Of a stretch of 15,006 nt of DNA, positions 6,639-14,799 are shown one piece after another. Below the pieces are notes generated by a model that saw only the letters and a list, made by a program, of their open reading frames with translations, was not told where the DNA came from and did no database searches. The position numbers and the translations under genes are program-made. The stretch is from a bacterium (GTDB lineage: Bacteria > CSSED10-310 > JAJRTK01), in contig JAJRTK010000062.1 in NCBI GenBank assembly GCA_024278345.1, forward strand, positions 1-15,006. Reading direction: 5' to 3'. The first letter of the stretch is position 1. The number at the start of each line of letters is the position of its first letter.

Positions 6639-6797
6639 ATGGTGAATTCTGGTCGCCTCTATAGGGACGAAGACTATCGGATGCGTCGCGACTGGCGATG
6701 CCAAGCACCGGGGCCGGTCCGGAAGGCAGGGAACCATGCAAGATATCGGTGGTCGGGTCCGAGCGACAGCGAGAGCTGCCGAAGGTACGAACGATGA
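6639..6797 (+). CDS. Small Arg-rich ORF coupled to lipoprotein gene
   Basis: This is a possible 52-residue protein with 12 Arg, 4 Tyr, 2 Trp and 2 Cys (C21, C47). I recognise no family. It is proposed because AGAGGAG precedes its start and its TGA overlaps the ATG of the next gene (ATGA at 6794-6797), the usual form of translational coupling. It may act as a leader peptide for the lipoprotein or be chance. Codon use gives no strong support. Confidence 0.35.
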   Translation: MVNSGRLYRDEDYRMRRDWRCQAPGPVRKAGNHARYRWSGPSDSESCRRYER

Positions 6798-7882
6798 CCA
6801 AGGCCGAAACAATCCAAAGGAAAGAACACGGTTTGCATAAGTGCCGCCCCGCGAGAGTCCTACCATCCGTCTTGGAAGATGCTCTTCATCCCGTGGCCCG
6901 GCTCGGCGTTTTTCTTCTGCTTCTTTGCGCGGTCAGCGCTTGTTTGCCGGACATGGGTGGCCCGGATGAACGGGAGTTCGGCGGCAAGAAAATCGTGGTG
7001 ACTTCCCAGGCCGCCGTCTACCATAGACCGGACAGCATGTCTAGAAAACTGACGGATCTTCGGTTCGGTGACGAAGTAGGTGTCCATCAGGGACACGTGC
7101 CCGGGGTTCCCGCCGGTTGGGAAGAGGTGCGGACGGGCTCTGTTGTGGGGTTTGTCAGGGGCGATTCCCTCGTGACGCCAGAGCGGATGACTAAGGTTCG
7201 GGAGCTTCAGGAGTCCGTGGCTGGAATCCCAGTCCAGGCGCTAGGCGTGACAACGAAATCCACCTATCTGAGGCTGGCGCCGGGCCGCGGAAGCACTCGC
7301 CTGGAGAAGCTGCCGGCGGGCACGCCATTCGAAATGTTCCTGCGCCGCGCCACGTACCGGAAGATTTCTACGCCGCCAGGTTCTCCTCCATCCGAGCCAA
7401 CGGTGGCTCCCCAGCCGATCAAAGACATCTGGTACAAAATTCGCCTTCGGGACGGTCGCGTCGGATTTGTCTACACCCATAACCTCAAGTTCGATCCGCC
7501 CGTGGAGCTGGAGGGCTATACGAGGTTTCGGCGAACCGTTGCCTGGCAGGAGCTCAGGGCCGTCCGGTCGAAAACGGGTTTGACGGGCAGCGAGTACATC
7601 GTTGCATATGCGCGGCCGGGGGTGGATTCGGGGGCGGATTTCGATCGGATTGAACTCTACTCTTGGAGCGCGGAAAGAGGTTACCGGACTCCCTTTGCCC
7701 GGAGCCATCTGAAGGGGATTTTGCCTCTCCGCGTCACGCGCCGGGGAAAAGATGTCTATTTTGAGATCCGCCTTCTGGACCCGGACAAGCCGGGGCGCCT
7801 GAGAGTCATGAAATACCATTATCCCTATCCCATCAAGCTCGTGGAGGAGACCGAGATCGAAGAGGACGTGGGGCTTCATTGA
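6794..7882 (+). CDS. SH3-domain lipoprotein
   Basis: The 362-residue protein has a long N-terminal stretch, then VARLGVFLLLLCAVSAC, a good lipoprotein signal with lipobox VSAC (Cys at residue 50). Two bacterial SH3-like regions follow. The first is about 66-131 (VVTSQAAVYHRPDS...GWEEVRTGSVVGFVRGDSL). The second is about 147-238 (STYLRLAPGRGSTRLEKLPAGT...WYKIRLRDGRVGFVYTHNL), interrupted by a Pro/Ser linker. The C-terminal ~120 residues are beta-rich and unassigned. It is probably anchored in the envelope; SH3-like domains often bind peptidoglycan, but the ligand is not shown. GAAGG upstream supports ATG 6794. The 33 residues before the hydrophobic core are unusually many, and GTG 6893 would give a more typical 17-residue signal peptide. 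Confidence 0.8.
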   Translation: MTKAETIQRKEHGLHKCRPARVLPSVLEDALHPVARLGVFLLLLCAVSACLPDMGGPDEREFGGKKIVVTSQAAVYHRPDSMSRKLTDLRFGDEVGVHQGHVPGVPAGWEEVRTGSVVGFVRGDSLVTPERMTKVRELQESVAGIPVQALGVTTKSTYLRLAPGRGSTRLEKLPAGTPFEMFLRRATYRKISTPPGSPPSEPTVAPQPIKDIWYKIRLRDGRVGFVYTHNLKFDPPVELEGYTRFRRTVAWQELRAVRSKTGLTGSEYIVAYARPGVDSGADFDRIELYSWSAERGYRTPFARSHLKGILPLRVTRRGKDVYFEIRLLDPDKPGRLRVMKYHYPYPIKLVEETEIEEDVGLH

Positions 7883-8015
7883 CCAGGAGGGGGCAGGGGC
7901 GTTGCTGCGGTGGCGAGGTCTCCGGCGCACGGGTGCGGCATCCGGTGCGGCGAGGCGGTTGGCGGGCCTTGTTCCGCCCGGTTTCAGACGACAACTTGTG
8001 ACGCACGAGGAAGAT

Positions 8016-8363
8016 ATGTCGAAGCTCTTTTTTCGGATGGGTGCTCTCGTCTGTTTATTGGGGATCGTCGCCGGGGCCTTGGGTTCCCACGCGGTGTCAG
8101 AGGGCAAGGATCTCTTCGAGATCGCCGTCCGCTATCAGGTCTGGTCTGGCCTGGGGCTGCTTGCGGCGGCCTTCGCGGCGGATCGGTGGCCCGGTCCTTG
8201 GCCCGGTCGTGCCGGTGGCTTTCTTCTCTTTGGCGTGCTGCTCTTTTCCGGGAGCCTGTACCTCAAGGCGGTGGCCCACCTGTCCCTGGGTCTGGTGACG
8301 CCGCTGGGCGGGGTTTGCATGATGGCCGGTTGGTTGTGCCTGGTCCTGTCGCCGAGAGGGTGA
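8016..8363 (+). CDS. DUF423 family membrane protein
   Basis: This 115-residue integral membrane protein belongs to the DUF423 (YgdD-like) family. The N-terminal RMGALVCLLGIVAGALGSHA, the mid segment VRYQVWSGLGLL, LLFSGSLYLKAVAH, and VTPLGGVCMMAGWLCLVLS match the family's conserved blocks (GA-G-AHA, YQ-H, FSGSLY, TPxGG...GW). Four transmembrane helices are likely. The usual His of the YQxxHa motif is replaced (YQVWSG). ATG 8016 follows GAGGAAGAT, a good ribosome site. The gene lies 133 nt after the SH3 lipoprotein, and its stop faces that of the S4 gene 38 nt away. Function of the family is not established. Confidence 0.9.
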   Translation: MSKLFFRMGALVCLLGIVAGALGSHAVSEGKDLFEIAVRYQVWSGLGLLAAAFAADRWPGPWPGRAGGFLLFGVLLFSGSLYLKAVAHLSLGLVTPLGGVCMMAGWLCLVLSPRG

Positions 8364-8401
8364 GGGGGCCGTGGATTCGAATTCCGGTTCTGGTGCGTGG
8401 T

Positions 8402-8626
8402 TCAGGCGCACCGGTAGCGGCCTCGGCCGGTGACTTCCACTAGATTGCCGGGCCGCACTTTGCGGCCTCTTCGGAGGTCGGTCTCTCCGTCGATGCGGAC
8501 CTCACCGGAGAGGATCAGGATCTTGGCCTCGCCCCCGGTGGAGGCCGCTCCGGCCCATTTGAGGAACTGGTCGAGACGGATTTCGCCTCCCTGGATCTCC
8601 ACGGACTGGATGGAATGGGAAGACAT
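8402..8626 (-). CDS. S4-domain RNA-binding protein (YbcJ-like)
   Basis: The 74-residue protein consists almost entirely of one S4 RNA-binding domain: IRLDQFLKWAGAASTGGEAK, then ILSGEVRIDGETDLRRGRKV and RPGNLVEV. This is the layout of the small stand-alone S4 proteins related to YbcJ and YaaA, thought to bind structured RNA such as rRNA. ATG 8626 has AGGAG 6-7 nt upstream. It is transcribed leftward, convergent with the DUF423 gene; no clear terminator lies in the 38-nt gap. Confidence 0.9.
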   Translation of the reverse strand: MSSHSIQSVEIQGGEIRLDQFLKWAGAASTGGEAKILILSGEVRIDGETDLRRGRKVRPGNLVEVTGRGRYRCA

Positions 8627-8714
8627 TGGCGGCTCCTGGTTGGACGGGCTTTTGGGTGGATGACGGTGGTGAGATGCCTTGCGGGCATTGAGCCTGGGCG
8701 AAGGGTGGTGATGG

Positions 8715-8770
8715 GCGAGTGGCGGCGGACGGACTGCCGCCGCCGGGAGCGGAACGTAACCCTAAGAAAA
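8715..8770 (+). repeat. Dispersed structured element, copy 3 (diverged)
   Basis: It reads GCGAGTGGCGGCGG, a perfect 8-bp hairpin GGCGGCGG (8721-8728) / CCGCCGCC (8737-8744), then GGGAGCGGAACGTAACCCT and an A-rich stretch. It shares the order GCGAG-hairpin-GGGAGCGGAA-AACCC-A-rich with the copies at 6435 and 12647, but in the opposite orientation and with no gene directly downstream. It occupies most of the 211-nt gap between the S4 gene and the membrane protein gene. Confidence 0.45.
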
Positions 8771-8837
8771 GAAACCCTGTTTCAAGAGTTCTGCTCCCAA
8801 GGGGCCTCAAGACCGAAAAGCGGTGTTCGATCTGGTT

Positions 8838-9266
8838 TCATAGGAGAAGGGATGTGCCCGGGGAGAGGAGGCAGGCGAAAAGATCGCCGCCCATGGCCAG
8901 GGCTGCGCCGACGTAGAGGGTTCCCGCCGCTGGTGCCGGTCTTCCGTTTCGGACGGAGCGGAGACCCAGGGCTGACACAAATCCGGCCAGGGCCATGCTG
9001 GCTCCGATCCTGATCCAGAGACCCAGAGGATGGTCCAACATCCACAACTCAAGGAGTTGGCTTCCCCGGGGTCCGTGAAGTTGATAGAGGGTGTGGAGGA
9101 GAAAGAGGCAGCTTTTGGCGGCCAGGCTGGCCAGAAGGAGCCAGGCCAGGGTGGGCACGGGTGATTCGCTTTCTTGTTTTAGTGCGTATCGGTGGCCCAG
9201 GAGCAGGATCAGAAGGGAAGCCGCCAGGATGAGCACTGAAAGATAGACGTTCGTGGGTACGAACAA
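8838..9266 (-). CDS. Multi-helix membrane protein, possibly frameshifted at its 5' end
   Basis: The 142-residue product has four hydrophobic segments: VYLSVLILAASLLILLLGH, TLAWLLLASLAAKSCLFLLH, LWIRIGASMALAGFVSALGL and TLYVGAALAMGGDLFACLL. I recognise no family. The TTG start at 9266 has no ribosome site, and the frame is open only to 9290. Upstream, another frame from ATG 9429 encodes a hydrophobic stretch ending FTAFALTIP. Removing one base from the GGGG run at 9283-9286 would join the two into a roughly 197-residue protein reading FTAFALTIPAFASLLFVPTN. The gene follows the sensor kinase (stop 9468) by 39 nt if ATG 9429 is used, suggesting co-transcription. It is either a gene with a sequencing error, a recent pseudogene, or a shorter real protein. 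Confidence 0.6.
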   Translation of the reverse strand: MFVPTNVYLSVLILAASLLILLLGHRYALKQESESPVPTLAWLLLASLAAKSCLFLLHTLYQLHGPRGSQLLELWMLDHPLGLWIRIGASMALAGFVSALGLRSVRNGRPAPAAGTLYVGAALAMGGDLFACLLSPGTSLLL

Positions 9267-9467
9267 GAGGCTTGCGAAGGCTGGGGATTGTCAAGGCGAA
9301 CGCTGTGAAGGGCAGTGGGTGGAGTCCGGCGAGGATCGAGCTTCCGGGAAGCGGGCATACCGGAAGGAGGGCGATTCTGGCGGCTGCGCGGAGACCCGTG
9401 AAGCAAAGTGCGATGGAAAGGGTGTGCATGCTGGTCGTCGGGAGTGTAGGCGTTGCCCCGCCGGTTC

Positions 9468-12400
9468 TTAGGAGACAGGCTGTTCCACGAGGTTTCGGAG
9501 CACGGGTAGGAGGCGTTCCACATCTTTTTCGAGCTGCTGAAACTGGTGCTTGGCTTCCTGGAGATCCTGGTTGCGGCCGGCAGTTTCGACTTTTTGGGCG
9601 GCTTGGTAAGCAGCCATGGCCGAGAGGTTACCCAGTGCCCCCTTGAAGTGGTGCGCGGTGTCCTGGACCGCCTGCGGGTCGGCTTGTTCCAGGGCCTGAC
9701 GGATGGCGTCGAGGCGCTGGCCATAGCTGTCGAAAAACATGTCCACCAGAATCTTGAGGAACTCGTGATCGCCTTCGATTCGATCCATGAGGTCCGGTAG
9801 ATCGAGAATGGTTGGGTCTGGTTCCGGCGGGGGGGCGGCCTCCAACGGGTCGGCTTGCTTCGGTTTCTGGTTGTTTGAGAGAAGGCGAGCCATGGTATCG
9901 AACAGGAGCTTGGAGTTGATGGGTTTGGAGACGTAGGCATCCATCCCGGCGGCGATGCAGCGTTCTTCGTCGCCCTTCATGGCATGAGCCGTCATGGCAA
10001 TGATGGGAACGTGCCGGTCTGTTTGCTCTTCCCGGAGGCGGATGATTTGTGTGGCTTCGAGGCCCCCAAGCTCTGGCATTTGCACGTCCATGAGCACCAG
10101 ATCGTAAGTGGCCTCTTCCAGCTTTTCAAGAGCGATTTGCCCGTTTTCGGCGACTTCGATTCGGTGGCCGCGCTTCGACATCATCCGGATGACAAGCTGC
10201 TGGTTGATCTCGTTGTCTTCGGCCAGAAGGATTTTGAGTTCCCCGGGGGTCGTGGAGGTTGCTTCCTGGAGCTCAGGCTCGGGGAAGGCGGTTTCCAGGT
10301 CTTCGTCAATTTCTCCGTAGACCTGCAGGATCGCATTGAGGAGCTCGGACTGTTTGATGGGCTTGAGGAGGTAGGCTGCGATTCCCAGCTCCCGGCAGCG
10401 GGTGATATCCCCGTGATTCCCAGCAGACGTGAGCATCATGATCGTCGAGCGCGCCAGAGTAGGGGTCGTCTTGATCCGCTCCACCAGGCTAAAGCCGTCC
10501 ATTTCCGGCATGTTGCCATCCACGAGGATCAGGGAGAAGGGCGAATCCATCTTCTGTGCTTGGTCCAGGGCTTGAAGTGCCGCGTGGCCCCCGGAAACCG
10601 CCGTGGGCTTCATTCCCCAGTTTTTCGTCATCTCCCGGAGGATGAAGCGGTTGGTGACGTTATCATCGACAATGAGGACCTGGAGTCCCCGCAGGTCCTG
10701 GAGCTCTGCCGGAAGCATCCGCGGGGCCGGCGTCTTCACCGTCCCGAACCGCACCACGAAATGGAACACGCTCCCCTTCTCCTCGCTGCTCTTGACCCAG
10801 ATCCGACCGTCCATCATCTTGACGAGCTCTGACGAAATAGCAAGTCCCAGGCCCGTGCCGCCGAACCTTCTTGTGGTGGAGCTGTCCGCCTGGGAGAAGG
10901 CGTCGAAGATCGTGTTCAGCTTGTCTTCGGGGATCCCGATCCCGGTGTCGTACACGGCGAAATGAAGCTCGATGGAGCCGTTCCGAGGCCCCCTTGGCTT
11001 CACGTTCAGGACGACCTCGCCTTCTTCGGTGAACTTGATGGCATTGCCCACCAGGTTCACAAGCACCTGCCGGAGGCGGCCCGGGTCGCCCACCAAGAGA
11101 TCCGGCACGTCGGGCCGCACGTGGAACGCAAGCTCCAGTTTTTTCTTGTGCGCCCGCAGGGCCAGGGACTTCATGGTATCGCCGAGGTTTTCCCGCAGGT
11201 TGAACTCGATGGGATCGAGTTCCAGCTTGCCCGCCTCGATTTTCGAGAAGTCCAGAATGTCGTTGATCACCTCCAGCAGGGAATCCGCCGACTTCTTGAC
11301 CATTTCCAGGAACTCGCGCTGCTCGTGGGTCAAGCTCGTGTCCAGCGCAAGCTCGGTCATGCCGATGATCCCGTTGATCGGCGTCCGGATCTCGTGGCTC
11401 ATGTTCGCCAGAAAGCTGCTCTTTGCCGTGCTGGCCGATTCCGCGGCCTCTTTCGCCTTTTGCAGCTCGGCGGCGGCTCGCTTCCGCTCCGTGATGTCCT
11501 GGAAGGTCACGACGATCCCGACGATTTCACCACTCTCCCGGATGGGCGTGCTGATGTACTCCACCGGGAAGCTCGTTCCCGCCTTGTGCCAGAAGACGTC
11601 GTCCGTTCCCTGGTGTTCCTCTCCCGAGCGGAGAGCTTCGCAGACGCCGCACTCCTCTTCTCCCTTTGGCGTCCCATTGGCCCTGGTATGGTGCAGCAAC
11701 CGGTGGTGCGAACGGCCGATGAGCTCTTCGATCCCGCGGCCAATGGCCCTCATTCCCGCCGGATTCATGAAGGTGATGTTGCCCCGGACGTCCGTCCCAT
11801 AGATCCCCTCCCCCGCCGACTTTAGGATCAACTCGTTCTGGCGGCTCAGCCTCTGGAGGACCTCTTCCGTCCGCTTCCGCTCCGAGATGTCCTGCGCCAC
11901 ACAGACGATCCCCTGGAGCTTGCCGTGGCTGTCCCGCATCACCGATCCGGAAAACGAGACCGGCAGCGGCCGCCCCTTCTTGTGGCCGTACGTCTGTTCG
12001 ACGTTCTTGATGACAAACCCGCTCTCGATGAGGACCAACAGCTCTTCCAGACCGCTTCCCTCAGCGCAGATCATGGAGACTGGCGAGCGGAGAAGCTCTT
12101 CTTCCTCGTAGCCCAGCATCTCGCAGATGGCCAGATTCGCCGTCAAGATCCGGTGCTCGGGCGAAACCACCACCAGCGCGTCGTGCATCGACTGCAAAAT
12201 GTTGTCGAGGTAACCTAGGAAGACCTGATCCCGAGCCGATTGCCTCAGGTTCTTCCGAATCTCCTCCAGGTCGCCGGCCAGCTCCGCTACCTTGCCCCGA
12301 GCTTCGATGCTGATGGGCTTTTCGTAGTCCCCTTGCACCGCTCCTTGAAGTCTTTCCGACAGGCTGGTCAGCGATCGGCGCATCCGAAGCCAAACTTCCC

Positions 12401-12596
12401 CAAGCAGCAGGTTCGCCACCACGCTCAAGGAAAGCCCCACAAGCGCCGCCCGAGCAAGCCCGCTCTCCGTATTCCAGGCCGCAACAGCAAAAACCAGAAC
12501 GATGATCGTGGCGAACAGAAGAGTGAGCCCTACGAGCAAACGACTTGCCCCGCCTTGGCTCTTTCCATTGTCTCCATTTGCGCTCATCTGGTCCAT
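9468..12596 (-). CDS. Hybrid sensor histidine kinase with PAS, two receivers and HPt
   Basis: The 1042-residue protein carries a full phosphorelay. Two transmembrane helices (about 20-42 and 47-70) are separated by only a few residues, so there is no periplasmic sensor domain. A HAMP-like linker (about 70-122) is followed by PAS 1 (about 125-240) and PAS 2 (about 248-373, with LHHTRANGTPKGEEECGVCE). The kinase core has H401 in SHEIRTPINGIIG, the N box NLVGNAIKF (514-522), DTGIGIP (550-556) and GGTGLGL (579-585). Receiver 1 has phospho-acceptor D693 (LVDGNMPEMDG) and K745. Receiver 2 has D837 (LMDVQMPELGG) and K891. The C-terminal HPt has H982 (AHHFKG). Signals are probably cytoplasmic or membrane-borne (inference). 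ATG 12587 has better spacing from AGGTGA than ATG 12596. No separate DNA-binding response regulator is adjacent. Confidence 0.97.
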   Translation of the reverse strand: MDQMSANGDNGKSQGGASRLLVGLTLLFATIIVLVFAVAAWNTESGLARAALVGLSLSVVANLLLGEVWLRMRRSLTSLSERLQGAVQGDYEKPISIEARGKVAELAGDLEEIRKNLRQSARDQVFLGYLDNILQSMHDALVVVSPEHRILTANLAICEMLGYEEEELLRSPVSMICAEGSGLEELLVLIESGFVIKNVEQTYGHKKGRPLPVSFSGSVMRDSHGKLQGIVCVAQDISERKRTEEVLQRLSRQNELILKSAGEGIYGTDVRGNITFMNPAGMRAIGRGIEELIGRSHHRLLHHTRANGTPKGEEECGVCEALRSGEEHQGTDDVFWHKAGTSFPVEYISTPIRESGEIVGIVVTFQDITERKRAAAELQKAKEAAESASTAKSSFLANMSHEIRTPINGIIGMTELALDTSLTHEQREFLEMVKKSADSLLEVINDILDFSKIEAGKLELDPIEFNLRENLGDTMKSLALRAHKKKLELAFHVRPDVPDLLVGDPGRLRQVLVNLVGNAIKFTEEGEVVLNVKPRGPRNGSIELHFAVYDTGIGIPEDKLNTIFDAFSQADSSTTRRFGGTGLGLAISSELVKMMDGRIWVKSSEEKGSVFHFVVRFGTVKTPAPRMLPAELQDLRGLQVLIVDDNVTNRFILREMTKNWGMKPTAVSGGHAALQALDQAQKMDSPFSLILVDGNMPEMDGFSLVERIKTTPTLARSTIMMLTSAGNHGDITRCRELGIAAYLLKPIKQSELLNAILQVYGEIDEDLETAFPEPELQEATSTTPGELKILLAEDNEINQQLVIRMMSKRGHRIEVAENGQIALEKLEEATYDLVLMDVQMPELGGLEATQIIRLREEQTDRHVPIIAMTAHAMKGDEERCIAAGMDAYVSKPINSKLLFDTMARLLSNNQKPKQADPLEAAPPPEPDPTILDLPDLMDRIEGDHEFLKILVDMFFDSYGQRLDAIRQALEQADPQAVQDTAHHFKGALGNLSAMAAYQAAQKVETAGRNQDLQEAKHQFQQLEKDVERLLPVLRNLVEQPVS

Positions 12597-12646
12597 TCAC
12601 CTACACAAAAAACCGCCCGAATCCAGTCCATTGCATTTGGACGTTG

Positions 12647-12696
12647 TTTTGGGTTGGCTTCCGCTCCCATCGCTCACAGCCGTTCGCGCTACTCGC
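12647..12696 (-). repeat. Dispersed structured element, copy 2 (upstream of sensor kinase)
   Basis: On the minus strand it reads GCGAGTAGCGCG, a short variable part, then GATGGGAGCGGAAGCCAACC followed by C and AAAA. It ends about 50 nt before the kinase start. It matches copy 1 over 25 nt with one mismatch, and the GCGAG-AGCG part is shared as well. The remainder of the 236-nt gap to nagZ shows no gene. Confidence 0.6.
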
Positions 12697-12804
12697 CTTC
12701 CTCGCCCCTCTCCCCAGCCAGAGGCCCAAAGGTTCGGAAGATGCTCACCAATTCTGTACACACCCAAACAGGATGTTACAGCTTAGAAACCAATGATCCA
12801 AGGG

Positions 12805-12832
12805 GTGGTCACTCCCACCTGGAATGGACCAC
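12805..12832 (-). terminator. Weak hairpin right after nagZ stop
   Basis: GTGGTC (12805-12810) pairs with GACCAC (12827-12832) around a 16-nt loop, directly after the nagZ stop codon in the direction of transcription. No U-run follows, so it is at best a weak or factor-dependent terminator. Confidence 0.25.
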
Positions 12833-14413
12833 TCAAGCGTTGCCCCCGGCCAGGCCATTCCCCGGAACAAGGCGAACCGGCATCCTGGCGCTGCAAGTTT
12901 CCGGATTTTCCAGGGCCTTGACCAAGGCACGGAGGGACGGCGTGCGGTAGCCGAAAGTGAAAATCGCCGGGCCGGGGATCTCCCCGCGGGCGTAGGGGGA
13001 AGCCAGGGCGAGCTGAAGGAAAGGCCGAATCCCCCAAAGCCCCCGAGCCAGCGTTTGCTCCCCTTTCGACGGCTGAAGCCGGCTGGTCCAAAGCCACACT
13101 ACACGATCCGCCTCGGCCTGGGCTTCCTGGATTCGGGGCAGAGCAGACAGGGGATGGTCGCGGTCGTAAAGGAGCAAACGGATCCGGGGAAACCGGGCCT
13201 GAAGGAGCCGAAAGAACTCCGCCGCGATGGACTCCGAATCGGTGGCTCCGAGCTGTAGAGCCTTGGCGGCCGAAGATTCTTCCCGGCGGGCGACCAGAAG
13301 GATCGAGTCTCCCCGGCTGATGGGGAAGGGGTCCCCCACGCGGACAAGGGAGCGCTTCGCCGCGCGGAGCATGAGAGCCTCTTCGGCGCTCCAGTCCGGG
13401 AGCTTTGAGAGGCTCGGCGGTTCGGGAAATCTCTCCCGAAACCCCCGGATGCGCCCCAGCGCCTCGGCAATCCGCGCGAGGGGAATCCGGCCGCTCTCCG
13501 CCCGCCGAAGGAGCTCCTCCAGCGCTCTTTTTTGGCTGGCTACATCCCCCAAAACCAGCGCCAGGTCCGCACCAGCCCCGATGGCTTCGGCTGCCGCCGT
13601 ATGACCGTAATCCCTGGCGATCCCCCCCATATTCAGCGCGTCGGTCACCACGAGCCCCCGAAAACCGAGCTCCTCCCGAAGAAGCTGCACCAGGATCCGC
13701 CGCGAAACCGTGGCCGGCCGCCTGTCCAGCTCCTTCACCAGAAGGTGCCCCGGCATGATGGCCGCGCAACCCGCCGCGATGGCCGCCTGGAACGGCGGCA
13801 GCTCCACGGCATGAAGACGCTCCAGGCTGTGGGCCACGGTGGGAAGGCTCACGTGGGAATCCAGGTGCGTATCCCCGTGGCCGGGAAAATGTTTGGCGCA
13901 GGCCGCCACGCCTTCCCGTTGGTGGCCCCGAATGAAGGCCGCCACGTGCCGGGACACAAGATCCGGGGCCGAGCCGAAAGCCCGGGTCCCGATGACCGGA
14001 TTCCTCGGGTTCACGTTGACGTCGGCCACCGGCGCGAAATTGAGGTCGATTCCCAACGCCCGCAGCCTCCGGGCCATGGCAGCCGCCACCTCTTCCGTCA
14101 AAGCCGGATCGTCCGCCGCGCCAAGGGCCATGGCGCCCGGGCAGAGAGGTGGATCGAGGAGACGAACCACGCTCCCACCCTCCTGGTCGATGGCCAGGAT
14201 TGGGCCGGCCAGGGCGTTTCGAAGGGTCTGGCAAAGGGCGGCAGCCCTTTCCGAAGAGGGCAGGTTCCGGCGGAAAAACAGGATTCCGCCCACGGGAAAC
14301 TGCTCCAGAAGACGGGCCGAGTCGCTGTCCAGACAAGGACCCGGCAGGTCCAGGAGAACCAGACGGAGAATATCCCGTGGCTGAGCCTTCCGCCCGCCAG
14401 CGATTGTGGCCAT
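12833..14413 (-). CDS. nagZ: Beta-N-acetylhexosaminidase, glycoside hydrolase family 3 (NagZ-like)
   Basis: It removes N-acetylglucosamine from peptidoglycan fragments during cell-wall recycling (family knowledge). From ATG 14413 it has 526 residues. The catalytic barrel (about 13-330) contains AIDQEGGSVVRL (74-85), NFAPVADVNVNPRNPVIGTR (125-144) and KHFPGHGDTHLDSHVSLP (174-191), with the general acid/base Asp-His dyad around D185/H187. The nucleophile is D258 in VVTDALNMGGI. A second domain (about 345-520), ending FGYRTPSLRALVKAL...MPVRLVPG, makes it the two-domain form rather than the short E. coli type (about 340). No signal peptide is seen, so it is probably cytoplasmic. The start is uncertain: AAGGAG touches ATG 14413 with no spacing, so GTG 14440 or TTG 14491 are possible. 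Confidence 0.92.
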   Translation of the reverse strand: MATIAGGRKAQPRDILRLVLLDLPGPCLDSDSARLLEQFPVGGILFFRRNLPSSERAAALCQTLRNALAGPILAIDQEGGSVVRLLDPPLCPGAMALGAADDPALTEEVAAAMARRLRALGIDLNFAPVADVNVNPRNPVIGTRAFGSAPDLVSRHVAAFIRGHQREGVAACAKHFPGHGDTHLDSHVSLPTVAHSLERLHAVELPPFQAAIAAGCAAIMPGHLLVKELDRRPATVSRRILVQLLREELGFRGLVVTDALNMGGIARDYGHTAAAEAIGAGADLALVLGDVASQKRALEELLRRAESGRIPLARIAEALGRIRGFRERFPEPPSLSKLPDWSAEEALMLRAAKRSLVRVGDPFPISRGDSILLVARREESSAAKALQLGATDSESIAAEFFRLLQARFPRIRLLLYDRDHPLSALPRIQEAQAEADRVVWLWTSRLQPSKGEQTLARGLWGIRPFLQLALASPYARGEIPGPAIFTFGYRTPSLRALVKALENPETCSARMPVRLVPGNGLAGGNA

Positions 14414-14549
14414 CTCCTTTATAGTGTCTGCCTCCGCCACGCCTTTTCCGGCGTTGCTGTTGGCCTGCCCGGGAAACCAAAATCCCGACAACGACTGATT
14501 CCCGGTCCCGGATCACTTTGGCTTTGACAGGCGTCGGTCATGGTCTCGG

Positions 14550-14705
14550 CGGGACCTATCAGATCCCCGAGTTTTTGCTTTACACTCCGCGGCGCCGCCC
14601 TGGTGGCACCGGCATCTTGCCGGTGGCGGGCTGGACGGGATTCACGGAATTGAACGGTGGGTTCCTTTTGTGCGTGGACTTGTCAACCGGATCTGATAGG
14701 TCCCG
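14550..14705. mobile_element. MITE-like element with 17-bp perfect inverted repeats
   Basis: The 156-bp element begins CGGGACCTATCAGATCC (14550-14566) and ends with its exact reverse complement GGATCTGATAGGTCCCG (14689-14705). TCTCGG occurs directly on both sides (14544-14549 and 14706-14711), as expected for a 6-bp target-site duplication. Inside is a perfect 8-bp hairpin CACCGGCA-TCT-TGCCGGTG (14607-14625). It is too short for a transposase, so it would be moved by one encoded elsewhere. The related repeat at 14872 serves as an unoccupied site: it reads straight through without the insert. Confidence 0.8.
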
Positions 14706-14799
14706 TCTCGGCCACCCTTCAAAAAGCCGCGTAGCGCAAAAAATCCCGTTGCCTTTCATTGCGCCATGGATCCCTGCAAGATCCTTGCGCCGAGCGAGA

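Noticed and set aside
6373-6640. Cobalamin riboswitch ahead of the adenosyltransferase
   Set aside because: I looked for the B12 box (GCCACTG) and the CCGCAACTGT-type core. Only a poor partial match (CCACTGG on minus) is present and the core is absent.
11475-11900. Repeated CGCTTCCGCTCC inside the kinase as further copies of the dispersed motif
   Set aside because: These encode the ERKR segment at the end of each PAS domain and lack the rest of the motif.
12783-14516. 577-codon open frame opposite-phase to nagZ on the minus strand
   Set aside because: Its product is dominated by Gly, Arg, Pro and Ser with no domain, as expected from a shifted frame of GC-rich DNA; nagZ in the other frame has full catalytic motifs.
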